Shown here one piece after another: positions 52,926 through 60,522 of a stretch of DNA of 64,000 nt (positions are counted from its first letter, which is position 1; the number at the start of each line of letters is the position of its first letter). The position numbers and the translations under genes are program-made. The notes below the pieces were generated by a model. It made no database searches and was not told where the DNA came from. It worked only from the letters and a program-made list of their open reading frames with translations. This stretch comes from Phycisphaerae bacterium (GTDB lineage Bacteria > Planctomycetota > Phycisphaerae > FEN-1346 > JAACEH01), in contig JAAYDY010000044.1 in the NCBI GenBank assembly GCA_012729015.1, forward strand, positions 83,891 to 147,890, in the 5' to 3' direction.

Positions 52926-54686
52926 GTGTCAAAGCCTACCACAATGCGCACGCACACGTGCGGCGATCTGGGCATCTCCGATGTCGGCGCCACCGTCACT
53001 CTTTGCGGCTGGGTCGCCAACTTCCGCGATCACGGCGGCCTGATCTTCGTTGACCTCCGGGACCGTTACGGCCTCACCCAGTGCGTCTTCGATCCGGCCA
53101 TCGCCCCCGAGGCCCACACCGTTGCCGAACGCGTCCGCAGCGAATGGGTGCTTCAGGTTTCCGGCCGCATCCGCCCGCGACCCGAAGGCATGATCAACCC
53201 CAAGATGACCACCGGCGCCATCGAAATCGAAGCGACGACTCTGGCCGTCCTCAACCAGTCCCTGACGCCGCCGTTCGAAATCTCCGCCGAGAGCGACGCA
53301 GGCGAAGACCTGCGGCTGAAGTACCGCTATCTCGACCTCCGCCGGCCGCCCATGCGCGACTTCTACGACCGCGAAGGTTTCATCGACGTCGAGACGCCGT
53401 TCCTCACCAAGAGCACCCCCGAGGGCGCCCGCGACTTCCTCGTCCCCTCGCGCGTCAACCCCGGCATGTTCTTCGCCCTGCCCCAGTCGCCGCAACTGTT
53501 CAAGCAGATTCTCATGATCTCGGGCTTCGACCGCTACTACCAGATCGTCCGCTGCATGCGCGACGAAGACCTGCGGGCTGACCGTCAACCGGAGTTCACG
53601 CAACTCGACGTGGAAATGGCCTGTGTCACGGCCGAGGACGTCATCGCCACCACCGAACGCATGATCGCCCACGTCGCCAAGGCCGCCCTGGACCTCGACG
53701 TGCCCCTGCCCATGCCGCGCATGACCTACGACGAGGCCATGCTCCGCTACGGCAAGGACGCACCCGACACGCGATTCGAGATGCTCATCCGCGACGTCAC
53801 GGCCCTGGCCGACGAAACTGATTTCCGCGTCTTCAAGCAGGTCATCCAGGCCGGCGGCGTGGTCCGCGGACTCTGCGCCAAGGGCGGCGCGCGCCTGACG
53901 CGCAAGGAAATCGACGACCTGACGCCTTTCGCCGCCACCTTCGGCGCCAAGGGCGTCGCCTGGATGAAGATCGACGCCACCGGCCCCACCGGCCCCATCG
54001 CCAAGTTCTTCAACGACGATCAACGCAGGCGACTCCTCGCCGAGTTCGACGCTGGAGAGAACGACCTCCTGCTCTTCGTCGCCGACACCATCCCCGTCAC
54101 GTGCCGCTCGCTGGCCGAGATTCGTCTGAACGTCGGCCGCAAGCTCGGACTCGTGGACGAGGCCAAGTTCGCCTTCACCTGGGTCGTCGATTTCCCGATG
54201 TTCGACTACGACGAGCAGGAGAAGCGATACGTCTCGATGCACCACCCGTTCACCTCGCCGCGCGACGAGGACCTGGACCGACTGGAGAGCGACCCGCTGA
54301 AGGTCCGGGCGAAGGCCTACGACGTGGTTCTCAACGGCACCGAGCTGGGCGGCGGCAGCATCCGCATCCACCGGACCGACGTACAGCAGCGGGTCTTCAA
54401 CCTCCTCGGGATCCAGGAAGCCGATGCTCGCGTGAAGTTCGGCTTCCTTCTGGACGCGCTGGCCTACGGCGCCCCGCCCCACGGCGGCATCGCCCTCGGC
54501 ATGGACCGCTGCGTCATGCTGCTGCTCGGCCTGAAGAACATCCGCGACACCATCGCCTTCCCGAAGACGCAGAAGGCCGTGTGCCTGATGACCAACGCTC
54601 CGGGACCGGTGGACGACCGGCAGCTTCAGGAACTTAGCATCCGCCTGGCCCCCGAGGTCAAGGCCGCCCAGAACGCCCAGAAGTAG
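52926..54686 (+). CDS. aspS: Aspartyl-tRNA synthetase with a local internal deletion
   Basis: This 586-residue class II synthetase charges tRNA-Asp (possibly tRNA-Asn). It has the OB-fold anticodon domain (THTCGDLGIS, VTLCGWVANFRDHGGLIFVDLRDR), motif 1 EGFIDVETPFL, the QSPQLFKQILM loop, motif 2 RCMRDEDLRADRQPEFTQLD, a bacterial GAD insertion (about 280-410) and motif 3 near GGIALGMDR. Compared with the usual family sequence, about 14 residues are missing between LDLRRPPM and RDFYDREGF. The missing piece is the helix before motif 1; the frame is kept. GTG at 52926 is preceded by AAGGAG with seven bases' spacing; ATG at 52944 is too far from it. pyk follows by 61 bases. Confidence 0.93.
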   Translation: MSKPTTMRTHTCGDLGISDVGATVTLCGWVANFRDHGGLIFVDLRDRYGLTQCVFDPAIAPEAHTVAERVRSEWVLQVSGRIRPRPEGMINPKMTTGAIEIEATTLAVLNQSLTPPFEISAESDAGEDLRLKYRYLDLRRPPMRDFYDREGFIDVETPFLTKSTPEGARDFLVPSRVNPGMFFALPQSPQLFKQILMISGFDRYYQIVRCMRDEDLRADRQPEFTQLDVEMACVTAEDVIATTERMIAHVAKAALDLDVPLPMPRMTYDEAMLRYGKDAPDTRFEMLIRDVTALADETDFRVFKQVIQAGGVVRGLCAKGGARLTRKEIDDLTPFAATFGAKGVAWMKIDATGPTGPIAKFFNDDQRRRLLAEFDAGENDLLLFVADTIPVTCRSLAEIRLNVGRKLGLVDEAKFAFTWVVDFPMFDYDEQEKRYVSMHHPFTSPRDEDLDRLESDPLKVRAKAYDVVLNGTELGGGSIRIHRTDVQQRVFNLLGIQEADARVKFGFLLDALAYGAPPHGGIALGMDRCVMLLLGLKNIRDTIAFPKTQKAVCLMTNAPGPVDDRQLQELSIRLAPEVKAAQNAQK

Positions 54687-54747
54687 GCCGTTCCCGGGCT
54701 GCCGGCTGCTCAGCGCCACCACCCGACACCCACGGAGGCCACTGGCC

Positions 54748-56208
54748 ATGGCATCGGACATTCGCTTCACCAAGATCGTCGCAACGGTCGGCCCCGCCAC
54801 GGAGGGCATGGAGCGCCTGCGGGCCCTCCTGGACGCCGGATGCAACGTGATTCGTCTCAATGCCTCCCATGGCACGCCCTCGTGGCGCACCGACGTCCTC
54901 GCGCGCGTGCGTCGCGCCGCCGACGAAATGCACCGTCATGTCGCCGTGCTCCTGGACCTCTGCGGACCGAAGATTCGCGTCGCAGCCCTCAGCGCCGATC
55001 CGCTTTCGCTGGCCGCGGGCGACACCGTCCTCATCGGCCGCAACAGCCTGCCGCAGGGAGCCGTCGGATTCACCTCCACCTATCCGGCCATCGTTGACGA
55101 TTGCCGCGTCAACGAGGCCATTCTCCTCGACGACGGGGCAATGCGACTGACCGTCACCGACATCGGCCCCGATGCCCTGACGTGCCGCGTCGAGGTTCCC
55201 GGGTTGCTCCTGCCGCGCAAGGGCATCAACCTGCCCGAGACCGCCATCTCGTCCCCCTCGCTCACGCAGAAGGACCTCGACGACCTGGCCTGGGGCCTTG
55301 CCGCCGACGTGGACTACATCGGCCTGTCCTTCGTTCGCCGCCCCGAGGACATCTCGGACCTGCGCCGCCGCATCCGCGAGGCCGGATCGGCCGCACGAAT
55401 CATCGCCAAAATCGAGAAGCCCGAGGCCGTCGCCGACGTCGAGCGGATCATCGCCCTGAGCGACGCCGTCATGGTGGCCCGAGGCGACCTCGGCGTCGAA
55501 ATGGACGTCGCCGAGGTCCCCCTCATCCAGAAACGCATCACGCGCATGGCCGTCCGTTCCGCGACGCCCGTCATCATCGCCACCCAGATGTTGCAGACGA
55601 TGATCCACCAGCCCTATCCCACGCGGGCCGAGGTGTCCGACATCGCCAACGCGATCCTCGACGGAGCCGACGCCATCATGCTGTCGGGCGAAACCGCCGT
55701 CGGGGCGTATCCGCGCGAGGCCGTCGCCGTCATGGACCGCATCGCCAATCTCACCGAGGACCACGAGAAGGAGTTCGGCGCGCCGTGTCCGCCGGCGGCG
55801 CCGACGCCCAGGCCGGCCTCCTCAGACGACGATCGCCAGCCCATGCCGCCCCTGAATCGCGCCCTGGCCGACGGGGCCGTCCGCGTCGCGACCGATGTCG
55901 GTGCCGCGGCCATCGTCGTCCTGACCCATACCGGCGCCACCGCCCTGGCCGTCAGCAAACAGAGGCCGGGCATCCCCGTCTTCGCCGTCAGCGACCGGCT
56001 CCAGACATGCCGCCAGGCAACACTCTATCATGGCGTGATCGCCATCCACCATCCCGACCATATCCAGACGCCGGACGTGCGGCAGCGCGTCACCGAATTG
56101 CTGGCCGACGGGAAATGGGTTGAGCCGGGCTCGACCGTCGTTATAATCAGCGGTCAGTTCCCGGGCACGCCCGGCCTGAGCGACATTCTTCAGGTTCACC
56201 GACTCTGA
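54748..56208 (+). CDS. pyk: Pyruvate kinase
   Basis: This 486-residue enzyme transfers phosphate from phosphoenolpyruvate to ADP. Landmarks are IVATVGPA, VIRLNASHG, the metal/substrate motif AKIEK (Lys221, Glu223), VARGDLGVE (Asp247), ATQMLQTM and DGADAIMLSGETAVGAYP. The C-terminal effector domain spans about 360-486. The motif usually DTKGPEIR reads DLCGPKIR (70-77), a variant whose effect is unknown. GGAGG precedes the ATG. It follows aspS and lies 34 bases before a lipoprotein gene. A promoter-like element for the latter lies in its 3' end. Confidence 0.95.
   Translation: MASDIRFTKIVATVGPATEGMERLRALLDAGCNVIRLNASHGTPSWRTDVLARVRRAADEMHRHVAVLLDLCGPKIRVAALSADPLSLAAGDTVLIGRNSLPQGAVGFTSTYPAIVDDCRVNEAILLDDGAMRLTVTDIGPDALTCRVEVPGLLLPRKGINLPETAISSPSLTQKDLDDLAWGLAADVDYIGLSFVRRPEDISDLRRRIREAGSAARIIAKIEKPEAVADVERIIALSDAVMVARGDLGVEMDVAEVPLIQKRITRMAVRSATPVIIATQMLQTMIHQPYPTRAEVSDIANAILDGADAIMLSGETAVGAYPREAVAVMDRIANLTEDHEKEFGAPCPPAAPTPRPASSDDDRQPMPPLNRALADGAVRVATDVGAAAIVVLTHTGATALAVSKQRPGIPVFAVSDRLQTCRQATLYHGVIAIHHPDHIQTPDVRQRVTELLADGKWVEPGSTVVIISGQFPGTPGLSDILQVHRL
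56120..56147 (+). promoter_or_regulatory. Candidate promoter within the end of pyk
   Basis: TTGAGC (56120-56125), 16 bases, and a perfect TATAAT (56142-56147) lie inside the pyk coding sequence. They would start a transcript near 56154, about 90 bases before the lipoprotein ATG. The fixed codons make chance occurrence possible. Confidence 0.35.
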
Positions 56209-56242
56209 TGCGCATGACGCAATCCATGGAGAGCTCGTCCTC

Positions 56243-56863
56243 ATGCACGCTCCACAGAGAATCGTCCTGATGGCCTGCCTCGCGGCCGCTGTCATCGCAA
56301 CCGCCGGTGGCTGCCGTCCTGCTTCCGAGCCCGCGAATCCCACGCTCGTCGCATCCCACGACCGCCTCCTCATCCGTCAGCAGGTCACCGAGATGCTGGA
56401 GGACATGTTCTTCGAGGTGGAGCGCCCGCCGCGCGACCTGCAACGCATCGACACCCTGCCCCTCGTCTCGGCGCATCCCACCGAGTTCTGGAGGCCCGAC
56501 GTGCGGACATTCGAAGACAAGGTCGAAAGCTCCCTGCACACCATGCGGCGCACGGTCACCATCTTCATGCGCGATCCGGCCCAGGACGAAGCGTCTCCGT
56601 CCACACCCACTGCCGCGCCCTCTGCGCCGGCCAACGGCGGCTTGAGCATCGAAGTGATTGTTCGCAAGGAACGGCTGGCGGTTGCCGGTGCCATCAACGC
56701 CACCAGTGCCGGCGACATGTACTCGGTCTACAGCGGCCGCATCAGGGCCCTCGAAGACTACGAGGCCCACTACGGCGTCGGCGAAACCTGGGTGGACCAC
56801 GGCCGCGACGCCGCCCTTGAGCAGTATCTCCTGAAACGCATCCTGAAACAAATAGGCTCTTAA
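56243..56863 (+). CDS. Putative lipoprotein, unknown function
   Basis: This 206-residue protein has a lipoprotein signal (VLMACLAAAVIATAGGC, cleavage before Cys24). The mature part has an amphipathic helical segment (DRLLIRQQVTEMLEDMFFEVERP) and an RTFEDKVESS...RRTVTIFM section. A low-complexity linker (SPSTPTAAPSAPANG) precedes a conserved-looking beta segment, SIEVIVRKERLAVAGAINATS, and an ending in GRDAALEQYLLKRILKQIGS. Its last four bases overlap the end of the convergent LTxxQ-like gene. No family was recognised; an outer-membrane-facing lipoprotein is likely. Confidence 0.7.
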   Translation: MHAPQRIVLMACLAAAVIATAGGCRPASEPANPTLVASHDRLLIRQQVTEMLEDMFFEVERPPRDLQRIDTLPLVSAHPTEFWRPDVRTFEDKVESSLHTMRRTVTIFMRDPAQDEASPSTPTAAPSAPANGGLSIEVIVRKERLAVAGAINATSAGDMYSVYSGRIRALEDYEAHYGVGETWVDHGRDAALEQYLLKRILKQIGS

Positions 56864-57675
56864 TCCCCTGCGGTCTGGTACTGGATGGACTGGCTGGTGA
56901 CCTGCCGTGGCCCGTAGAGTTTGCGCGTGTCGCCGACCGTGCGCGCCTCTTCGGAGAAAAGCTTCATCTGCGCCTCGGTGAGCACCTCGGCAAGAAGCGA
57001 CTTGTACCGTTCGTTGAGCTGCTCACGACGCAGACGCGACTCCTCGCCATAGAGTCGCGCGTACTCCCCTCGCAGCATCTCGACGGCCCCCTGGTTCTTC
57101 TCCACGATGGCCGCCCGGAGCCGCACGCGGACATCCTCCCGCTGCGACCAGACCGGTCCCAGCGTCGCCTCGATGGCGGCCTTCATGCCCTCGTCGATGC
57201 GGTCCACGGCCTCCCGCTGATCGTCCGTCAGCCGCAACTCCGCGTCGTCCGACCGATCCAGTTGCTGAACCACGTACGTGCCGGGAAGACGATACTTCAC
57301 CTCGCTCCTCATGCGAGTCCACCGCTGCGACACCATCGCACTGCGATCCGCCGAGCTCGCAGGCACACTCGCCGGCGCCGACGCCTCCCGGCTCACCGGT
57401 CGCGACGGCCCTGCCCACGCCCCCGGCGACTTCGCCGCCGGCGTCCGCGCAGCCGGCACGTCGCCGGACGGCTCGGCTGCCGCGAGGTCCCGCGCCACAC
57501 TCTCGACCGCATCACGCGGCGTCGCCGCCTCCGGCACTGCCTCGCCCACGACGACCGACGGCGGCCCGTCGCCGCACCGGGTGACGTGCCATACCCACAG
57601 GCCGCCCGCTGCCGCCGCCATGGCCAGGCCGATCGCCGCCAGAAACTGTTTCCGCCTCGCCTGCATCTGCGCCAC
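56860..57675 (-). CDS. Membrane-anchored LTxxQ-like (Spy/CpxP-type) helical protein, paralogue 2
   Basis: This 271-residue protein has a short N-terminus, one membrane helix (about 9-27) and a long A/P-rich linker (about 45-120). A helical domain (about 125-255) resembles Spy/CpxP proteins, with LTDDQREAVDRI and LTEAQMKLF as LTxxQ-type motifs. It aligns with the gene just upstream (RYRLP/KYRLP, then EALWAREGELRQAI against ATLGPVWSQREDVRVRL), so the two are tandem duplicates. GTG at 57675 is used because GGGAG lies five bases before it; ATG at 57666 is the alternative. A periplasmic stress-chaperone or metal-sensing role is inferred from Spy/CpxP only. Confidence 0.65.
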   Translation of the reverse strand: MAQMQARRKQFLAAIGLAMAAAAGGLWVWHVTRCGDGPPSVVVGEAVPEAATPRDAVESVARDLAAAEPSGDVPAARTPAAKSPGAWAGPSRPVSREASAPASVPASSADRSAMVSQRWTRMRSEVKYRLPGTYVVQQLDRSDDAELRLTDDQREAVDRIDEGMKAAIEATLGPVWSQREDVRVRLRAAIVEKNQGAVEMLRGEYARLYGEESRLRREQLNERYKSLLAEVLTEAQMKLFSEEARTVGDTRKLYGPRQVTSQSIQYQTAGD

Positions 57676-57683
57676 GGCACTCC

Positions 57684-58478
57684 CTAACGTTTCTGCTCGA
57701 TCCACTGCGGCCGCTGGCCCGCCCCATCCCGGGCTTTCAGCCACTCCTGCTGCTCCGGATTCAGAACATCCTGCAACTGAAGCCGCAGTTCGTCGTTGAA
57801 CTGAGCTTTGATCCCCTCGATCTCGCGCGACACGTTGCGCAGTTCCTCGGTCAACGGCGAGACTTCGTCCCGGCGCCCCTCACGGTACAACTGGCCTATG
57901 GCCTGCCGCAATTCGCCCTCGCGAGCCCACAGCGCCTCGAGCGATGCCTTCATCCGCGGTCGCAGCGACTGGGCCGCGGCATCCACTTGCTGGCTCTGCA
58001 ACTCCGTGAGCCGCAGACCGCCCTCCCGTTGGAACTTCAGGCTCCCCACCAGCGCCTCCGCCGGCAGACGATAGCGCGACTCTTCCATGAACCTCTCTCG
58101 CCGCTCCTGCGTGAGTTGCTGCAACAGTTCGTCCTTCTCCTCCTGCGACGCCGCGGCCAACAGATCGCCAATCCGCTTCTTCAGTTCATCGCGAGTCTCC
58201 GCGACAGGCGCCGCCTCCGCTGGCGTTTCCGGAACAGCCGCCTCAGTCGGCGCTGCCGCTTCGGCCGCCGGCTTCACCGCAGCCGGTCTCGCCCTCGACT
58301 TTCTGGGCGCCTCCTCGGACTGGACAGTTGCCGGCTCCTCAACCTCGCTCGGAGCCACGGACACCTGCGGTCCCGCAGCGCGACCCGCCGCCGCCACATG
58401 GCGATAGACCACCAGGCCCACTACCGCCACCGTCACCGCCAGCGCCGCCCCCGCGATAACCAGTATCGGCCGGTGCAT
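57684..58478 (-). CDS. Membrane-anchored LTxxQ-like (Spy/CpxP-type) helical protein, paralogue 1
   Basis: This 264-residue protein has a membrane helix near the N-terminus (ILVIAGAALAVTVAVVGLVV). An A/E/P-rich linker (about 45-100) and a helical domain follow, with RYRLPAEALVGSL, LTELQSQQVDAAAQ and VLNPEQQEWL. The second and third segments fit LTxxQ-type motifs. It is eight bases upstream of its paralogue and probably co-transcribed. ATG at 58478 is chosen with GGAAGGA six bases before; ATG at 58484 sits directly on that site. It could be a periplasmic sensor or chaperone. The function is unknown. Confidence 0.65.
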   Translation of the reverse strand: MHRPILVIAGAALAVTVAVVGLVVYRHVAAAGRAAGPQVSVAPSEVEEPATVQSEEAPRKSRARPAAVKPAAEAAAPTEAAVPETPAEAAPVAETRDELKKRIGDLLAAASQEEKDELLQQLTQERRERFMEESRYRLPAEALVGSLKFQREGGLRLTELQSQQVDAAAQSLRPRMKASLEALWAREGELRQAIGQLYREGRRDEVSPLTEELRNVSREIEGIKAQFNDELRLQLQDVLNPEQQEWLKARDGAGQRPQWIEQKR

Positions 58479-58621
58479 GCTCATTCCTTCCAAGGAAACC
58501 CCTGGGCAACATACAGGCTCGCCGCCTGACTCTCGCCCACGCGCGGCGGTGCCGCCATCTCCTTATACGGCCGACCGTGCCCGATGCGCAACCGCCCCGC
58601 GCCGCCATCGGCAGCCGCCAT

Positions 58622-60199
58622 TCAGTGACCTACGTAGCTGAACCAGTCGAAATCCGCTCTCAGCCGCGTCCCCGACAGGTCCACGGCCGCCAATCCCACG
58701 AAAGCCCCCGTAAACGCAAAGCCGAAGGCCCCGGCCTCCTCGTCCGACAGCAACGACCCGTCCTGCGCCTGCCCCACGTCCTGCCACGAACGGCCGTCCG
58801 GCCCAGCGGAGAACTGGTATCGGTCCTCACGGGCCTGCACCCTCAGATGGAACTGCGGCCACCCGACGGCACTGATCCGACCCTCCAGCGTCAAATCGGC
58901 CCCCTGACGCCGTACCAGGTCGACGGTCACGGCCCCCTGCTCGTCCCGCCCCGCGCGCAGCCAGTAGTAGTTCGTATGACCATAGTAGCACGTCAGGCCG
59001 GCATACTGCCATGGATTCTCCGGCTCGTATTCCATGCACGTCGCGGCATCGAAGTCGCGGCTCTCGATGCGACGCGCCACCAGCGCCTGCCGCTGGTTCG
59101 TCTCCAGCGGACGCGCCTGCCCCGTCAGACGCAGCCATCCCTTTCGCGCCGTCAGCGACACCTCGTCCTCGTGCGGCAGGCGGAGCGTGTTCCAGTGCAA
59201 GGCCAGCGACGCATCGTCGAAATCGTCGTAGTCCGCGGCCAACTCCACCGGGCTTGACGCCAAATCGGGCGCAGGAACCTCAAGCCGCGGATTCGGACTG
59301 TCGAAGTAGAACCACCCGTCGTCGCGCCATTGGCCGCGCTCGATGGCGGTTTCGCGGCCCAGGATGCACCGGCGGTCCTTGTTCGGACGCCCGCACAGGA
59401 ACACCCCGTACCACTCCCCGTTCGGCGTTTCCACCAGGTTCCCGTGGCCCGCCTTCTGCAAGACGCACTCCGTCCCGCGAGCCGTCATGATCGGGTTCGC
59501 CGGATGGACCTCGTACGGTCCCAGCAGCGACTTCGACCGCGCCATGGTCAGGGCATGACGGTATCCCGTCCCGCCCTCAGCGCACAGAATGTAGTAGTAC
59601 CCGCCTCGCTTGAGCAGGTGCGGCCCCTCGGCCGCGCCGATCGGGCTGCCCCCGAACACGTTCGTTACCGGGCCCACCAGACGCTTCTTCTGCCGATCGT
59701 ACTCCTGCACAAGCAGGCCGTCGAACGAGTTCTGACCCGGCCGATGGCCCCGGTGCATGTTGATCATCCAGGTGCGGCCGTCGTCGTCGTGGAAAAACGA
59801 AGGATCGAAGCCCGTGCAGTTCAGGTACACCGGCTCCGACCACGGGCCGCGCGGATCCTCGGCCGTCACCACGTAGTTGGGCATCTCGAGCGGCGCGTAG
59901 CGGCTCGTCCGGTTGACGTTCGTGTACACCAGGTAGAACAGGCCGTCGGCCTCTCGGTAACTCAGCGCCGGCGCCCAGATGCCGCCCGAATCCGGGATGC
60001 GGTCCATCTCCAACTGCGACCGTCGCGTCAAGCCGTAGCCCAGCAGACGCCAGTGGACCAGGTCGCGTGAGTGGTAGATGGGCACCCCCGGCCACCACTG
60101 GAAGCTCGAATTCGCGATGTAGAAGTCGTCTCCCTTGCGGCAGATGCACGGGTCCGGGTGAAAGCCCGGAAGAATCGGGTTCCTGATCGTCGCCTGCAT
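58622..60199 (-). CDS. Glycoside hydrolase family 43 (beta-xylosidase/arabinofuranosidase-like)
   Basis: This 525-residue GH43 enzyme has no signal peptide and so is probably intracellular, cleaving imported xylo- or arabino-oligosaccharides. The five-bladed propeller carries general base Asp16 (FHPDPC), pKa-modulator Asp132 (GFDPSF) and acid Glu191 (AAEGPH). A C-terminal beta-sandwich (about 330-520) has CTGFDPS-type turns and WLRAGRDEQ, typical of the two-domain XynB3-like subfamily of about 530 residues. The ATG at 60199 has GGGAG eight bases before. It lies 143 bases upstream of the LTxxQ paralogues on the same strand. Confidence 0.92.
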   Translation of the reverse strand: MQATIRNPILPGFHPDPCICRKGDDFYIANSSFQWWPGVPIYHSRDLVHWRLLGYGLTRRSQLEMDRIPDSGGIWAPALSYREADGLFYLVYTNVNRTSRYAPLEMPNYVVTAEDPRGPWSEPVYLNCTGFDPSFFHDDDGRTWMINMHRGHRPGQNSFDGLLVQEYDRQKKRLVGPVTNVFGGSPIGAAEGPHLLKRGGYYYILCAEGGTGYRHALTMARSKSLLGPYEVHPANPIMTARGTECVLQKAGHGNLVETPNGEWYGVFLCGRPNKDRRCILGRETAIERGQWRDDGWFYFDSPNPRLEVPAPDLASSPVELAADYDDFDDASLALHWNTLRLPHEDEVSLTARKGWLRLTGQARPLETNQRQALVARRIESRDFDAATCMEYEPENPWQYAGLTCYYGHTNYYWLRAGRDEQGAVTVDLVRRQGADLTLEGRISAVGWPQFHLRVQAREDRYQFSAGPDGRSWQDVGQAQDGSLLSDEEAGAFGFAFTGAFVGLAAVDLSGTRLRADFDWFSYVGH

Positions 60200-60240
60200 G
60201 AATCGTCTCCCTTGGCAAGCCTCATGGATGACTGGGAAGG

Positions 60241-60295
60241 TTGCTGCATCCAGCAAAACCAAGAGGAATATACCGCCACCGGCACGCTGCCGCAA
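60241..60295 (-). promoter_or_regulatory. Candidate GH43 promoter and palindromic operator
   Basis: On the minus strand TTGCGG (60295-60290), 17 bases and TATATT (60272-60267) predict a start near 60260. Just inside the leader is the palindrome TTGCTG-CATC-CAGCAA (60241-60256), a plausible repressor site. The rest of 60200-60522, between GH43 and the divergent dockerin gene, holds only the promoter at 60406-60434. Confidence 0.4.
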
Positions 60296-60405
60296 GACCC
60301 GAACGTCGGCTCAGAGTCGGCCCCATTGATCGCCAAGACACATAACCGCTTGGACCCCAAGGACTACCGGTGCACTCCAAGGTCTTCGTACCGGGGCACC
60401 CTCGC

Positions 60406-60434
60406 TTGACTTCGGGGGCTTTTCGTGCCAGACT
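60406..60434 (+). promoter_or_regulatory. Promoter with GCTTTTCGTGC spacer, dockerin gene 2
   Basis: TTGACT (60406-60411), a 17-base spacer ending GCTTTTCGTGC, and CAGACT (60429-60434) parallel the promoter at 50785-50813. A TATGGCTT follows a few bases later, like the ATGTGGCTT there. It lies about 90 bases before the GTG start codon. Confidence 0.5.
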
Positions 60435-60522
60435 TACCTATATGGCTTGCCCGCCTCAGCCGCTGGGCCCCTGGGACCGCCGGCGCTGCGGCGCGACCCC
60501 CCTCCCACGAAAGGAGGCCACA

